Positions 31,783 to 40,455 of a DNA stretch of 46,668 nt are shown here, one piece after another. Each line of letters opens with the position of its first letter. The stretch's first letter is position 1. Both the position numbers and the translations under genes were made by a program. The notes below the pieces were generated by a model. That model searched no databases, was not told where the DNA came from, and saw nothing but the letters and a program-made list of their open reading frames with translations. This DNA comes from Treponema sp. (GTDB lineage: Bacteria; Spirochaetota; Spirochaetia; Treponematales; Treponemataceae), in contig JAFZLA010000063.1 of the NCBI GenBank assembly GCA_017551705.1, positions 1 through 46,668 of the forward strand, written 5' to 3'.

Positions 31783-33705
31783 ATGAATTCAACAAATTCG
31801 ATCAGAGAAATTTTGCATCAAACCGCGTTAAAGGCTCCCTCGTCCAGCGGAGTTTACTTGTGGAGAAATCCGCAAGGGGCAGTCATTTACGTGGGCAAGG
31901 CAAAAAATCTCAAGAACCGCCTTAGCTCATACTTTTCAAAAGGCAAGGACATCAAAACTCGCATCTTGATTTCCCGCGCCCAGTCAATTGAGTATATCAC
32001 AACAGCGAACGAATACGAAGCGTTCCTGCTGGAAAACAATTTAATAAAAAAATATTCGCCGCGCTACAACATCGACCTAAAGGACGGAAAGTCCTATCCG
32101 GTCTTGCGCGTGACAAACGAAAAGTTTCCGCGCCTGTTCAAGACCCGCCAAATGATTCAAGACGGATCCCTTTACTTTGGCCCCTTCCCCGACGTCGCGG
32201 CGCTTGAAACCTTTATGGACACGCTTTACAAGTTGTATCCGCTGCGCCAATGCAAGCAGTTTAGGGAGCGCGACTATCCTTGCCTTTATTACCACATAGG
32301 CCGTTGCAAGGCTCCATGCTGCAAAAAAATCGACAAAGACTCCTACAATGCTTATATCGGAGAAATTTGCGAGCTGCTTGAGGGAAAAGGGCAACAAACC
32401 CAAGAAAAGCTGGAGCGCGACATGAAGGAGGCTGCCAAGGCCCTCAACTTTGAAAAAGCCGCCCGCCTGCGCGACGGAATCAAGGCCCTTTCGATAATGC
32501 AAAACCAAAACATCGTCGAAGACTTTAGCGCCGAAGACCGGGACTACATCGCCTTTTGGCGCGAAGGAGAGCTTGCAAGCTTTACGGTCCTTAAAATTCG
32601 CGATGGAAAAGTCCAGGGCCGCGACAATTACCGCGTGACCAGTCTTAACGAAGACGACGAGCTTTTGCCAGAGTTCATCAACGCCTATTACGGCGAGGAC
32701 GCGGATTTTCCGCCGGCGATTTACGTTCCCACTCAAACAGGCCTGGATTTTATGGAACGCTGGCTAAAAGAAAATTTTAAAAGCCAAACAAAAATCATCT
32801 TGGTCTCAGAACCTATGGAAAACTACAAGCGCCACAAGGCCGCCTTGGACATGGCAAGCCAAAACGCGCATGAGGACATAATCCGCCGCCTGAGGGAACG
32901 GGGCGACATTCCGGCCTTGCAGGAACTAAAGGAAGAGCTTGGCCTTAAAAATCTTCCCGTTAGAATAGAAGGATTTGACATCGCGCACATAGGCGGAAAA
33001 TTCCCTGTGGCCTCGCTGATCAGCTTTTACAACGGAAATCCCGACAAAAAAAATTACAGATACTTCCGCTTAAAGACAACCAACGGAATCATAGACGACT
33101 TTGCCTCAATGCGCGAGGCCGCCACACGCCGCTACACCCGTCTTTTAAACGAAGGAGCGGAACTGCCGGACCTAATACTTATCGACGGCGGCATCGGCCA
33201 AGTCAACGCGGTTGAAGGCGTTTTAAAGGCACTGGACTTGGACATACCCGTGGCGGGCTTGGCCAAGCGCGACGAAGAAATTTACAGGCCGGGCGACCCA
33301 AACCCCATAAGCCTTCCCAAGCGCAGCGACGCCTTGCGCCTTTTGCAGCGCGTCCGCGACGAAACCCACCGCTTTGCCACCAGTCGAAACCAGCGCCTTA
33401 GGACAAAAGAAAACGTTGTGTCAGCCTTTGCCGCCTTGCCCGGAATCGGAGCCAAGCGCGAGCGAATTTTGACACAAAAATTTGTGACGATAGAAAACCT
33501 GGCCGCCGCGCAAGAATCGGACATAGCCCAAGCGCTTGGCGTAAAGGCAGACAAGGCCGCCGAAATTTTGATGCAAGCGCGCAGCCTAAGCAAAGAGCGC
33601 GAACAAAAGAAAGAGGCGCAAATGCAGTCGCTAAAAGAGGCGGGAACAACAAAAGAAATCGCGGCGCATAACGAATGGATCGCGCGCCTGGCCGACGAGG
33701 CCTAA
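31783..33705 (+). CDS. uvrC: UvrABC system protein C (excision nuclease)
   Basis: A 640-residue UvrC that makes both incisions in nucleotide excision repair after UvrA/UvrB damage recognition. The GIY-YIG nuclease is at residues about 17-100 (SGVYLWRNPQGAVIYVGKAKNL). A UvrB-interacting UVR motif lies near 205-240 (EKLERDMKEAAKALNFEKAARL). The RNase H-like nuclease begins near IEGFDIAHIGG, and a C-terminal helix-hairpin-helix contains LPGIGAKRERILTQKF. The ATG at 31783 is preferred to the TTG at 31771, because family members start shortly before this motif. No Shine-Dalgarno or clear promoter was seen, and its control region must lie inside the divergent gene. Its stop overlaps the AEC permease tail by four bases. 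Confidence 0.94.
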   Translation: MNSTNSIREILHQTALKAPSSSGVYLWRNPQGAVIYVGKAKNLKNRLSSYFSKGKDIKTRILISRAQSIEYITTANEYEAFLLENNLIKKYSPRYNIDLKDGKSYPVLRVTNEKFPRLFKTRQMIQDGSLYFGPFPDVAALETFMDTLYKLYPLRQCKQFRERDYPCLYYHIGRCKAPCCKKIDKDSYNAYIGEICELLEGKGQQTQEKLERDMKEAAKALNFEKAARLRDGIKALSIMQNQNIVEDFSAEDRDYIAFWREGELASFTVLKIRDGKVQGRDNYRVTSLNEDDELLPEFINAYYGEDADFPPAIYVPTQTGLDFMERWLKENFKSQTKIILVSEPMENYKRHKAALDMASQNAHEDIIRRLRERGDIPALQELKEELGLKNLPVRIEGFDIAHIGGKFPVASLISFYNGNPDKKNYRYFRLKTTNGIIDDFASMREAATRRYTRLLNEGAELPDLILIDGGIGQVNAVEGVLKALDLDIPVAGLAKRDEEIYRPGDPNPISLPKRSDALRLLQRVRDETHRFATSRNQRLRTKENVVSAFAALPGIGAKRERILTQKFVTIENLAAAQESDIAQALGVKADKAAEILMQARSLSKEREQKKEAQMQSLKEAGTTKEIAAHNEWIARLADEA

Positions 33706-34682
33706 ACGAGCGCTTCCAAGAAGGCGACTAGGAGCGGGATTGTCACAACGCAGGCGGCGCTGGAGACGGCCACCAAAACGCTTGCATAGCCAGTGTCCTT
33801 TTTGAACACCACCGCAAAACTTGAGACGCTCATTCCAACCGGGCAGCAAACCGCGATAAAGAGAACGCTCATTATCAATTTAATTCCTTGAACGCCGGCA
33901 AAAACTTGCAGCGCCAAAAGCGTAAGGCCAAGCAAGACAAGCGGGCAAAAAATCAGGCGGACAAAAACGTCGCGCGCCAAAGGCTTTGCAAAAGACCGGG
34001 CCTCTCCCGCCGCGTCAAAGGAGCTGAACAAAAGGCCAAGCAAAATCATGCTCGCCGCTCCGTTGCAGGCGCCAATCATTCTAAGCGGCTCTATTACAAC
34101 ATAAGGCATTTTGAACGGCAGGCAAAAAACCGCAAGGCCGGCGGCGCAAGCCAAAACGTTTGGATTTAAGATTATCTTTAAGGGCCTTATCGCGCCTGTC
34201 ATAAGCCATTCGCCCCAAACCCAAAGCAAAACGTTAAAGACCAAAATGTAGCCCATCAAAAAAAAGACGCCCTCGCCGCCAAAGACTCCGTTTATAAGGG
34301 GAATGCCGATAAAGCCCGAATTTGTAAAAACAATTCCCACTTTGCTAAGGCAGTCGCGCGCGTTTTGGTCAGGAACCAATTCCGGGCCGCCGCTCTTGGA
34401 CTTGCCAAGCCTTTTTGTCGCGAACATAATCGAGACCATCGCAATCATAACAAAATGGAAGACAAAGCTCACCGCAATCGCAAGGCCCAGCGACTTTAGC
34501 TTTTGGCCGCTAAACTCCACGTCAAAGGTTGAGACGATCATGCAGGGATTTACCACATACAAAAGCAGGCGGCTCAAAAATTGCGAGGCGGCCTGGCCAA
34601 ACTGGTTTTTGCGCGAAAAGAAAAAGCTTATGATAACGATTATCGCCATCACTAAAAGCTGGCGGGCAACTGTCAAATACAT
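33702..34682 (-). CDS. AEC-family transporter (auxin efflux carrier/malate permease type)
   Basis: A 326-residue integral membrane protein with about ten hydrophobic segments in two sets of five, as in the AEC family. LLLYVVNPCMIVSTFD matches the conserved Asn-Pro helix break in the first half, and the second half repeats the pattern near FIAVCCPVGMSVSSFAVVF. FTNSGFIGIPLINGVFGGEG is another family landmark. AEC proteins export or exchange organic acids such as malate or malonate; the substrate cannot be predicted. It has no Shine-Dalgarno, and the promoter ends six bases before the ATG. It overlaps uvrC tail to tail by four bases. Confidence 0.87.
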   Translation of the reverse strand: MYLTVARQLLVMAIIVIISFFFSRKNQFGQAASQFLSRLLLYVVNPCMIVSTFDVEFSGQKLKSLGLAIAVSFVFHFVMIAMVSIMFATKRLGKSKSGGPELVPDQNARDCLSKVGIVFTNSGFIGIPLINGVFGGEGVFFLMGYILVFNVLLWVWGEWLMTGAIRPLKIILNPNVLACAAGLAVFCLPFKMPYVVIEPLRMIGACNGAASMILLGLLFSSFDAAGEARSFAKPLARDVFVRLIFCPLVLLGLTLLALQVFAGVQGIKLIMSVLFIAVCCPVGMSVSSFAVVFKKDTGYASVLVAVSSAACVVTIPLLVAFLEALV

Positions 34683-34717
34683 GGCCTTATATTAGCCTTT
34701 TGACGCGGAAAAATCAA
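34683..34717 (-). promoter_or_regulatory. Promoter of the AEC permease gene, leaderless type
   Basis: Minus strand: TTGATT (34717-34712), 17 bases, TAATAT (34694-34689), six bases, ATG at 34682. Confidence 0.68.
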
Positions 34718-34745
34718 TAAATTTGCCGCCGCGCCCCCTTCCCCC

Positions 34746-34774
34746 TTGCTTTTTTCTGATTTTTGCTCGATAAT
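34746..34774 (+). promoter_or_regulatory. Promoter of the YD-repeat-like gene
   Basis: TTGCTT (34746-34751), 17 bases, GATAAT (34769-34774). The leader of about 25 bases contains TTGGAG, seven bases before the ATG at 34806. This is a conventional leadered gene beside a leaderless one. Confidence 0.55.
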
Positions 34775-34805
34775 TATAGAAGAATAAAGTTTTTTGGAGA
34801 AATTC

Positions 34806-35648
34806 ATGAAAAAAGTTTTGCTTTCCGCCTTGATTGCAACCGCAGGATTTTTAGCCTTTGCCTTTGACGATTCGCCCTTTATGAAGCCCAACGGAGAGCC
34901 CAAAAGCTACACTCAAACAGAATTCACAATCAGCACAAAATTCGGAGACTATTACAGAACTCCGGCCGTAAAATACAAGCACACATTCAACGACGCTGGC
35001 CTTGAAATTGAGTCCGCGGAATACTCGGTGTCCGGCCAGCTGGCCAGCAAAATCATTTACGAATACGCGGCGGACAAACAAATAGCCTCGCAAAGCTGCT
35101 TTGACGCGGAAGGAAACCTTTTTTGGAAAGTTAGCGCAGTCTTTGACAAGAACGGCAAAAAGACCGAAGAAAACGAATACGACTCAAAGGGAAACTTGTT
35201 GGGAAAAACAATCTACAAGTACGAAGGCTCTGACGGCATTGACGAAACTTACTACAATTCACGCGGCGACTTGATTTGGAAAAACACCTACAAGTACAAC
35301 AGCGAGCAAAAGTTGATAGAGAACTGCGCCTACTTTGCCAACGGAACTTTGGACGTAAAAAAGATTTATGTCTACGCTCCCGACGGAAAGCTTGCGGAAA
35401 TCAATTCCTACAACCACCTAAACGAGCAAGTGGCCCGCGAAGTGAACATTTACAACGCCGACGGACTTCTTGCGGAATACGCGACTTATGGATCGGACGG
35501 AAAGCGCCGCTCAAGAATTTTTTACAAGTACGACGCCAAGAGAAATGTGATCAAACAAACCACCTACAATATCGCGCAAAAGTTTGGCAACACAGTCAAC
35601 GAGATGGTCGGCCAGTCAGACTTTGAGTACGACTATCCTAATCAGTAA
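34806..35648 (+). CDS. Secreted YD/RHS-repeat-like protein
   Basis: A 280-residue exported protein of unknown function. Its signal peptide (residues 1-20, ending AFAFD) is followed by about nine tandem beta-strand pairs of roughly 20 residues with the pattern Y-x-Y-(D/N)-x-x-G-x-(L/K). Examples are NEYDSKGNLLGKTIYKY, TYYNSRGDLIWKNTYKY and TYGSDGKRRSRIFYKYD. This resembles YD/RHS or YwqK-like repeats that form extended beta sheets. There is no toxin tail or core cleavage domain, so it is not a full RHS toxin. GGAG seven bases upstream and the signal peptide fix the ATG at 34806 rather than 34794. It converges with the next gene and the two coding tails overlap by 11 bases. Confidence 0.75.
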   Translation: MKKVLLSALIATAGFLAFAFDDSPFMKPNGEPKSYTQTEFTISTKFGDYYRTPAVKYKHTFNDAGLEIESAEYSVSGQLASKIIYEYAADKQIASQSCFDAEGNLFWKVSAVFDKNGKKTEENEYDSKGNLLGKTIYKYEGSDGIDETYYNSRGDLIWKNTYKYNSEQKLIENCAYFANGTLDVKKIYVYAPDGKLAEINSYNHLNEQVAREVNIYNADGLLAEYATYGSDGKRRSRIFYKYDAKRNVIKQTTYNIAQKFGNTVNEMVGQSDFEYDYPNQ

Positions 35649-36558
35649 GATAATTTTCAAAGAGCGGCGAGGAACGTACAAATTCTTGCGCCGCTATTTT
35701 ATAATCAATCCAAGTTGAAGAAAACAAAATTTTAAAGCCGGGAATGTAATACAAGTCCGTCGGCGAAATTTTGTCATATCCGATATTTCGTTCCCTAAAG
35801 AAATCGTCGACTTTTTTTACGCAGCATTGCAAAACATAAGCCAAATACGTCGAGCAAACAAAATGCTTTTGCTTTTTGCTCGAGTCGATGTAGCCCTTCT
35901 TTAAGTCCTGCCCGCCAAGAACGCTCTTTGAACGAGGAAGACGCTTGCGCTTAAAGCCTTGAGCGCCGACAATTACATTTTTTGTCGCCCAATACTTTAC
36001 CTTTTGTTCGGCAAAATCTTTTTCCAGCATTTGCTTGGCAGCCTGATACTCTTGGTCGGTCACTTGTATCGCCAGCGTCGTTTGCACTGAACGATAAGGG
36101 TTGCAAAGCTTCATATACAAATTGTCTTCGGGTTTTTCGCAACTTTCTTTTTTAAGGTCTTTTCTTGAATACAAGGTAAGTCCGTAATAGTCGTCCTCAA
36201 GATTAAAGGCTATGGAGGAATGGCTGGCAAGTTCCGGATTTGGGTCGGCCATTATAATCAACTTTTTTAACATGTTTACGCTGCTGGCCTTGTTGTCGTA
36301 ATCAGGATAGTAAAGGCGCATAAAAATATATTTTTTTTCGCCCTGCTTTTCGGCGGAACTGTCGCCGGCGCCTTTTCCATCTTGCGACAAAAAGTCCGCG
36401 TCGTAAATTTTAAAGACATCGTCGCTTGCGTTAATTTCCAAACCGTCGCTCATTATCTGCGAGCGCTCGTCCACAAATTTGGTGGAACGGCAAGAAATAA
36501 AGAGAAGCGATATAGAAAACGCCAAAAGGGGCGCGGCTTTTTTTACGAACAAAAACAT
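35638..36558 (-). CDS. Lipoprotein with permuted papain-like (YiiX/NlpC-P60 type) domain
   Basis: A 306-residue lipoprotein. Residues 1-23 are a signal peptide with lipobox FISC (Cys23). The layout fits the circularly permuted NlpC/P60 group represented by YiiX. A histidine motif comes first (ELASHSSIAFNL, His113) and the cysteine motif later (KHFVCSTYLAYVL, Cys235), followed by a KISPTDLYYIPGF stretch typical of that group. Members are thiol hydrolases acting on amide or acyl bonds, possibly in lipids or peptidoglycan. The call rests on motif order and is not certain. It follows purN by only a few bases on the same strand, so it may be the last gene of the purine operon. Confidence 0.62.
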   Translation of the reverse strand: MFLFVKKAAPLLAFSISLLFISCRSTKFVDERSQIMSDGLEINASDDVFKIYDADFLSQDGKGAGDSSAEKQGEKKYIFMRLYYPDYDNKASSVNMLKKLIIMADPNPELASHSSIAFNLEDDYYGLTLYSRKDLKKESCEKPEDNLYMKLCNPYRSVQTTLAIQVTDQEYQAAKQMLEKDFAEQKVKYWATKNVIVGAQGFKRKRLPRSKSVLGGQDLKKGYIDSSKKQKHFVCSTYLAYVLQCCVKKVDDFFRERNIGYDKISPTDLYYIPGFKILFSSTWIDYKIAAQEFVRSSPLFENYLTD

Positions 36559-36574
36559 TTTTTATTTCCTCAGA

Positions 36575-37201
36575 TTATTCGCACAAAATCAAAAGGCCTT
36601 CGACAATCGCCTCGTGCTCCTTTGGCGCGATGCGGGCGTACAAAGATTCCACCGTGTCGCCAGGCAGCACAGGAACTTTTTTTTGAACCAAAATTTTTCC
36701 AGTGTCGCAGCCGGAGTCCACAAGGTGAACCGTGCAGCCGCTTTCTTTTTCGCCGGCGGCCAAGACCGCCTTGTGAACGTTCTCGCCCCACATTCCCACT
36801 CCGCCAAATTTTGGAAGGAGCGCCGGATGCAAGTTGATTATGCGGCCGCTATATTCTTGCACAATCGCGCCTGTCAAAACGCTAAGGTAGCCTGCCAAGA
36901 CGATTATGTCAACATTGTTATCTTTGCACACGGCAAGCGTCGCGTCGCTCACCGCAAGCATCTTTTCTTCGCGGCTTGAGGCTGCGGCTTTATCTTTTCC
37001 CAAAACGCTGACGGGGCTTTTGACAAAGGCCGCGATTCCGGCGTTTTTGGCCCGCTCCAAAGCGTAGGCATTTTTTGTGTTGGAGACAACCGCAACTATT
37101 TGGTAAGGACACTCGGCGCGGCTTTGCTGGTAGTCAATCAACGCCTGCAAATTGGTTCCGCCGCCGGACACCAAGACCGCGACGCGCTTTTTATCGCCCA
37201 T
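36575..37201 (-). CDS. purN: Phosphoribosylglycinamide formyltransferase
   Basis: A 208-residue GAR transformylase using 10-formyl-tetrahydrofolate, the third step of purine synthesis. VLVSGGGTNLQALID binds the phosphate of GAR. INLHPALLPKFGG carries the catalytic Asn and His, and VDSGCDTG contains the catalytic Asp. The segment between residues about 60 and 80 (KSPVSVLGKDKAAASSREEK) is slightly longer than usual. GAGG before the ATG supports the start. It follows purM by ten bases. Confidence 0.93.
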   Translation of the reverse strand: MGDKKRVAVLVSGGGTNLQALIDYQQSRAECPYQIVAVVSNTKNAYALERAKNAGIAAFVKSPVSVLGKDKAAASSREEKMLAVSDATLAVCKDNNVDIIVLAGYLSVLTGAIVQEYSGRIINLHPALLPKFGGVGMWGENVHKAVLAAGEKESGCTVHLVDSGCDTGKILVQKKVPVLPGDTVESLYARIAPKEHEAIVEGLLILCE

Positions 37202-37211
37202 CTATAAACCT

Positions 37212-38303
37212 CTAGTCCTCGAACAAGAGCGCGTCTTTTTGGCTTTCGACCGCTCCTGCGGCCCGTGCAACGCGGCCAATTTTGTAGGCCTTGAGGTCCG
37301 GGATTCCGGGCTGCGAGTATTGGCTTGCGTTCTTGTTGAACATTTCGACAATCTTGTCCGCGTCCTTGTTGTTCACGGCAAGGACAAAGCCGATTCCCAT
37401 GTTGAATGTGTTGTAAACTTTTTCAACATCGGCGCCGCGCCTGATCAATTCGCCAAAGACCGGAGGAATGTCCCAAGAGCCGCGGTTTATAATAGAAATC
37501 AATTGCTTTTTTCCGTCCTGGGCTTTGGGATACATTCGGGGAATGTTTTCGTAAAAGCCGCCGCCTGTAACGTGCACCATTCCGTGGACGCTCTTGCGGT
37601 ATTTTTTAAGAACCTGCATGACAGGCTTAACGTAAATGCGCGTCGGCGTGAGCAAGACTTCGCCGATTGTCTTTCCTGTTTCCTTTCCGTTCAAAACAAA
37701 AGGCTCGTTAAAATCGGGAACCAATTTGCGAACAAGGGAGAAGCCGTTTGAGTGGACGCCTGTCGAAGAAAGGCCGATGAGGGTGTCGCCCTCCTTGATG
37801 TCCTTTCCTGTAATCATTTGGTTCTTGTCGCCAACGCCAACGCCAAAACCGGCAAGGTCGTATTTGCCGATGTCGTAAAAGCCGGGCATCTCGGCGGTCT
37901 CGCCTCCAAGCAAGGCGCAGCCTGTTTGCAAGCAGCCTTCGGCAACTCCCTTTACAAGCTCGGCCGCGACAGGCGCTTCCAACTTTCCGCAAGCGACGTA
38001 ATCCAAGAAGAACAAGGTTTGAACGCCAGAGCACAAAATGTCGTTGACGCTCATGGCCACGCAGTCGATTCCAACCGTGTCGTATTTTTTCATTTGGAAG
38101 GCAACGTCAAGCTTGGTGCCGACGCCGTCGGTGCCGCTGACCATGACAGGATTTTTTATTCCTTTGGGAACGGCGAACATTCCGTTAAAGCTTCCCAAGT
38201 CGCTAAGCAATCCGGGAATCGCGGTTTTTTTCGCGTGCTTTTTGTATTCGCTTACCGCGCGGTAGCCTTCTTCAACGTCAACGCCAGATTGTTTGTAGTC
38301 CAT
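37212..38303 (-). CDS. purM: Phosphoribosylformylglycinamidine cyclo-ligase (AIR synthetase)
   Basis: A 363-residue PurM closing the imidazole ring with ATP, the fifth step of purine synthesis. VMVSGTDGVGTKLDVAFQMKK, IDCVAMSVNDILCSGVQTLFFLDYVACGKL and GCALLGGETAEMPGFY are the PurM ATP-grasp-like signatures. The C-terminal half has GLSSTGVHSNGFSLVRKL and VHVTGGGFYENIPR. AGGAGG seven bases upstream fixes the start. A 97-base gap separates it from purF. It holds a 7-bp inverted repeat (TTTGCGC 38330-38336 / GCGCAAA 38351-38357) with no T-run, possibly an RNA processing or stability element. Confidence 0.95.
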   Translation of the reverse strand: MDYKQSGVDVEEGYRAVSEYKKHAKKTAIPGLLSDLGSFNGMFAVPKGIKNPVMVSGTDGVGTKLDVAFQMKKYDTVGIDCVAMSVNDILCSGVQTLFFLDYVACGKLEAPVAAELVKGVAEGCLQTGCALLGGETAEMPGFYDIGKYDLAGFGVGVGDKNQMITGKDIKEGDTLIGLSSTGVHSNGFSLVRKLVPDFNEPFVLNGKETGKTIGEVLLTPTRIYVKPVMQVLKKYRKSVHGMVHVTGGGFYENIPRMYPKAQDGKKQLISIINRGSWDIPPVFGELIRRGADVEKVYNTFNMGIGFVLAVNNKDADKIVEMFNKNASQYSQPGIPDLKAYKIGRVARAAGAVESQKDALLFED

Positions 38304-38400
38304 ACAGTGTCCTCCTATAAATACCGCTGTTTGCGCGAGCTTGGTTGCGAGCGCAAATGTTGCGGCTTATGCGGCCAATCCTACCATTTTGGGCTTGCCT

Positions 38401-39852
38401 TCAGTTGTCATTGCCGCTAGTTATTTTTTTACCGTTCAATTCACCGGGAACGCTCATAGGATATTCACCGGTAAAGCAGCCCTTGCAGTAGCCAAAGTTT
38501 TCGGGACTGCAGGAACGCAGCGCCTCCAACATTCCTTCGACAGAAATGAAAGCAAGCGAGTCCGCTCCGATTTCCTTGCGGATTTCCTCAACGTCGTGCG
38601 CGCTTGAGATAAGCTCGGCGCGGCTTGGCGTGTCGATTCCAAAGTAGCAGGGAAATTTTACCGGCGGGCTTGAAACTCTAAAGTGAACTTCCTTGGCGCC
38701 CGCGCGGCGCAAGATTTGAATCAAGCGGCGGCTTGTAGTTCCGCGCACGATAGAGTCGTCAATAACGACGACGCTCTTTCCGTTCAACTCAGACTTGAGC
38801 GCGTTGAGCTTTACGTAAACCATGTTCTCGCGCTCTTTTTGCGTTGGCGCGATGAAGGTTCGTCCGATGTATTTGTTTTTTACGATTGCGTTTGAATAAG
38901 GAATGCCCGCCGCGCGCGAATAGCCGATCGCCGCTCCCAAGCCGCTGTCGGGTACGCCCACAACGATGTCGGCATTGGCCGGGCTTTCTTTGGCCAGCGT
39001 GGCGCCCATCTTGTGCCGCGCCTCTTCAACCGAGATTGAGTCCATAACCGAGTCGGGACGCGCGAAGTAAATGTATTCAAAAATGCAAGAGCGCTTTGAA
39101 GTCTTTTCTCCAAACTCGAACGACAAAACTCCGTCGTCGTTTATGATTACGATTTCGCCGGGAAGAATGTCGCGGACAAAAGTTCCGTTGACAGCGTCAA
39201 TCGCGCAAGACTCGCTTGACAAAATCCAGCCGTTCTCCAATTTGCCCAAGCAAAGGGGCCGAATGCCGTTGGGGTCGCGCGCTCCTACAAGTCCATTCTC
39301 GGTCAAAACGCAAAGGGCAAAGGAGCCCTTTATCATTTGGATTGTGTCGGTAAGCGCGCGCTCAAGTCCTTTTTTGTAGCTCTTGGCGATAAGCTTTACA
39401 ATAACTTCTGTGTCGCTTGTCGAGTTGAACGTGCTGCCTGTTTCTTCCAACATTTCGCGCAGCTGCTCGTAGTTTACAAGTTGGCCGTTGTGCGCCACGG
39501 CGACTCCGCCAAGCTTCATTTGGCTTACCATCGGCTGCGCGTTCTCAACGCCCTTTCCGCCTGCGGTGGAATAGCGAACGTGGCCAACAGCCGCGTAGCC
39601 TGACAAAGAGGCGAGGTCTTCTTTGTTAAAAACGTCTCCGACCAAGCCAATGTCTTTTTTAACTTTGATTTGATTTCCGTCGTAAACGGCGATGCCGGAA
39701 CTTTCCTGGCCGCGATGCTGCAATGAATAAAGGCCAAAGTAGCAGGGAGAGGCGACGTTTTGCGGCCGCTCTCCGTTTTGCGCCTTGTTCAAGTAAACGC
39801 CGTAAACGCCGCATTCGTCATGCAGCTTGTCGTCAAAGTTTTCTTGAATCAT
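38401..39852 (-). CDS. purF: Amidophosphoribosyltransferase
   Basis: A 483-residue PurF making phosphoribosylamine from PRPP and glutamine, the first step of purine synthesis. The first 13 residues are a propeptide that should be removed to expose the Ntn-type catalytic Cys14 (HDECGVYGVYL). It is of the iron-sulfur type: Cys residues in RSCIFEYIYFARPDS, FPCYFGID and GYCKGC correspond to the [4Fe-4S] ligands of the Bacillus enzyme. The PRPP loop is VVVIDDSIVRGTTSRR. Its ATG overlaps the purE stop by four bases. Confidence 0.95.
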   Translation of the reverse strand: MIQENFDDKLHDECGVYGVYLNKAQNGERPQNVASPCYFGLYSLQHRGQESSGIAVYDGNQIKVKKDIGLVGDVFNKEDLASLSGYAAVGHVRYSTAGGKGVENAQPMVSQMKLGGVAVAHNGQLVNYEQLREMLEETGSTFNSTSDTEVIVKLIAKSYKKGLERALTDTIQMIKGSFALCVLTENGLVGARDPNGIRPLCLGKLENGWILSSESCAIDAVNGTFVRDILPGEIVIINDDGVLSFEFGEKTSKRSCIFEYIYFARPDSVMDSISVEEARHKMGATLAKESPANADIVVGVPDSGLGAAIGYSRAAGIPYSNAIVKNKYIGRTFIAPTQKERENMVYVKLNALKSELNGKSVVVIDDSIVRGTTSRRLIQILRRAGAKEVHFRVSSPPVKFPCYFGIDTPSRAELISSAHDVEEIRKEIGADSLAFISVEGMLEALRSCSPENFGYCKGCFTGEYPMSVPGELNGKKITSGNDN

Positions 39853-40340
39853 AGTTGGATGTCCTTGTTTTTTTGCGCGTCGTCAAAAAGCTTTTTTCTA
39901 AAAGCCAAAAGCTTTTCTTTAAGTTCGGGATATTTTATTGAAAGGATTTGAACGGCCAAGTAAGCGGCGTTCTTTGCGTTGCCGATTCCCACAGTCGCCA
40001 CAGGAATTTGCGGAGGCATTTGGACGACAGAAAGAAGCGCGTCCATTCCGCCCAAGCCGTTTGATTTTTCGGACACGCACTCAAGCGGAACTCCGATTAC
40101 CGGGAGCGTCGTCATTCCGGCTATAACGCCTGGAAGCGCCGCCGCCAAACCCGCGCCCGCGATAATGACTTCAAAGCCCTGATTCTCGACCTCCGAGACG
40201 GTGGCCCTCAAAAGCTCCCCCGCCCTGTGCGCCGAAATCACAAAAGCCTTGTATTCCACGCCAAACTCGCCCAAAACGGCGGCGGCTTTTTTCATTGTCT
40301 CTGTGTCGGATTTTGACCCAAAAAAAATAGCGACTTTCAT
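39849..40340 (-). CDS. purE: PurE, N5-carboxyaminoimidazole ribonucleotide mutase type
   Basis: A 163-residue PurE, first gene of the purEFMN group. FFGSKSDTETMKKA and the SAHRAGE motif with the catalytic His are clear, and the MDALLSVVQMPPQIPVATVGIG segment follows class I (mutase) enzymes. Two features are odd. The AAHLPG motif reads AAALPG, and an insert (ECVSEKSNGLG) precedes MDALLS. Class I enzymes need PurK to make their substrate, and no purK is in the window. The T. denticola enzyme is described as class II, so this class call deserves checking. It has no Shine-Dalgarno, and the promoter ends six bases from the ATG. Confidence 0.9.
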   Translation of the reverse strand: MKVAIFFGSKSDTETMKKAAAVLGEFGVEYKAFVISAHRAGELLRATVSEVENQGFEVIIAGAGLAAALPGVIAGMTTLPVIGVPLECVSEKSNGLGGMDALLSVVQMPPQIPVATVGIGNAKNAAYLAVQILSIKYPELKEKLLAFRKKLFDDAQKNKDIQL

Positions 40341-40375
40341 AAAAGGATATTATCAGATTTTGGGGGTAAATTCAA
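40341..40375 (-). promoter_or_regulatory. Promoter of purEFMN, leaderless type
   Basis: Minus strand: TTGAAT (40375-40370), 17 bases, TAATAT (40352-40347), six bases (CCTTTT), ATG at 40340. With no leader there is no room for a purine riboswitch. A repressor site was not identified. Confidence 0.7.
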
Positions 40376-40387
40376 TAGGGGGCGGGG

Positions 40388-40434
40388 AATAAAAAGGCCG
40401 CCGTCTTGCCCCTATGGGGGAAAGCGGCGGCCTT
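40388..40434 (-). terminator. Strong intrinsic terminator after the YVG-repeat lipoprotein
   Basis: A 10-bp stem (40394-40403 with 40425-40434) is topped by further pairing of CCCC with GGGG. On the minus strand it is followed by a T5-A-T2 run. It lies 20 bases past the lipoprotein stop and just upstream of the purE promoter. Confidence 0.9.
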
Positions 40435-40455
40435 CAAATTGCGAACAAAACAAGG

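Noticed and set aside
40341..40393. Purine riboswitch before purE
   Set aside because: The promoter reaches the ATG, so no leader exists to carry one.
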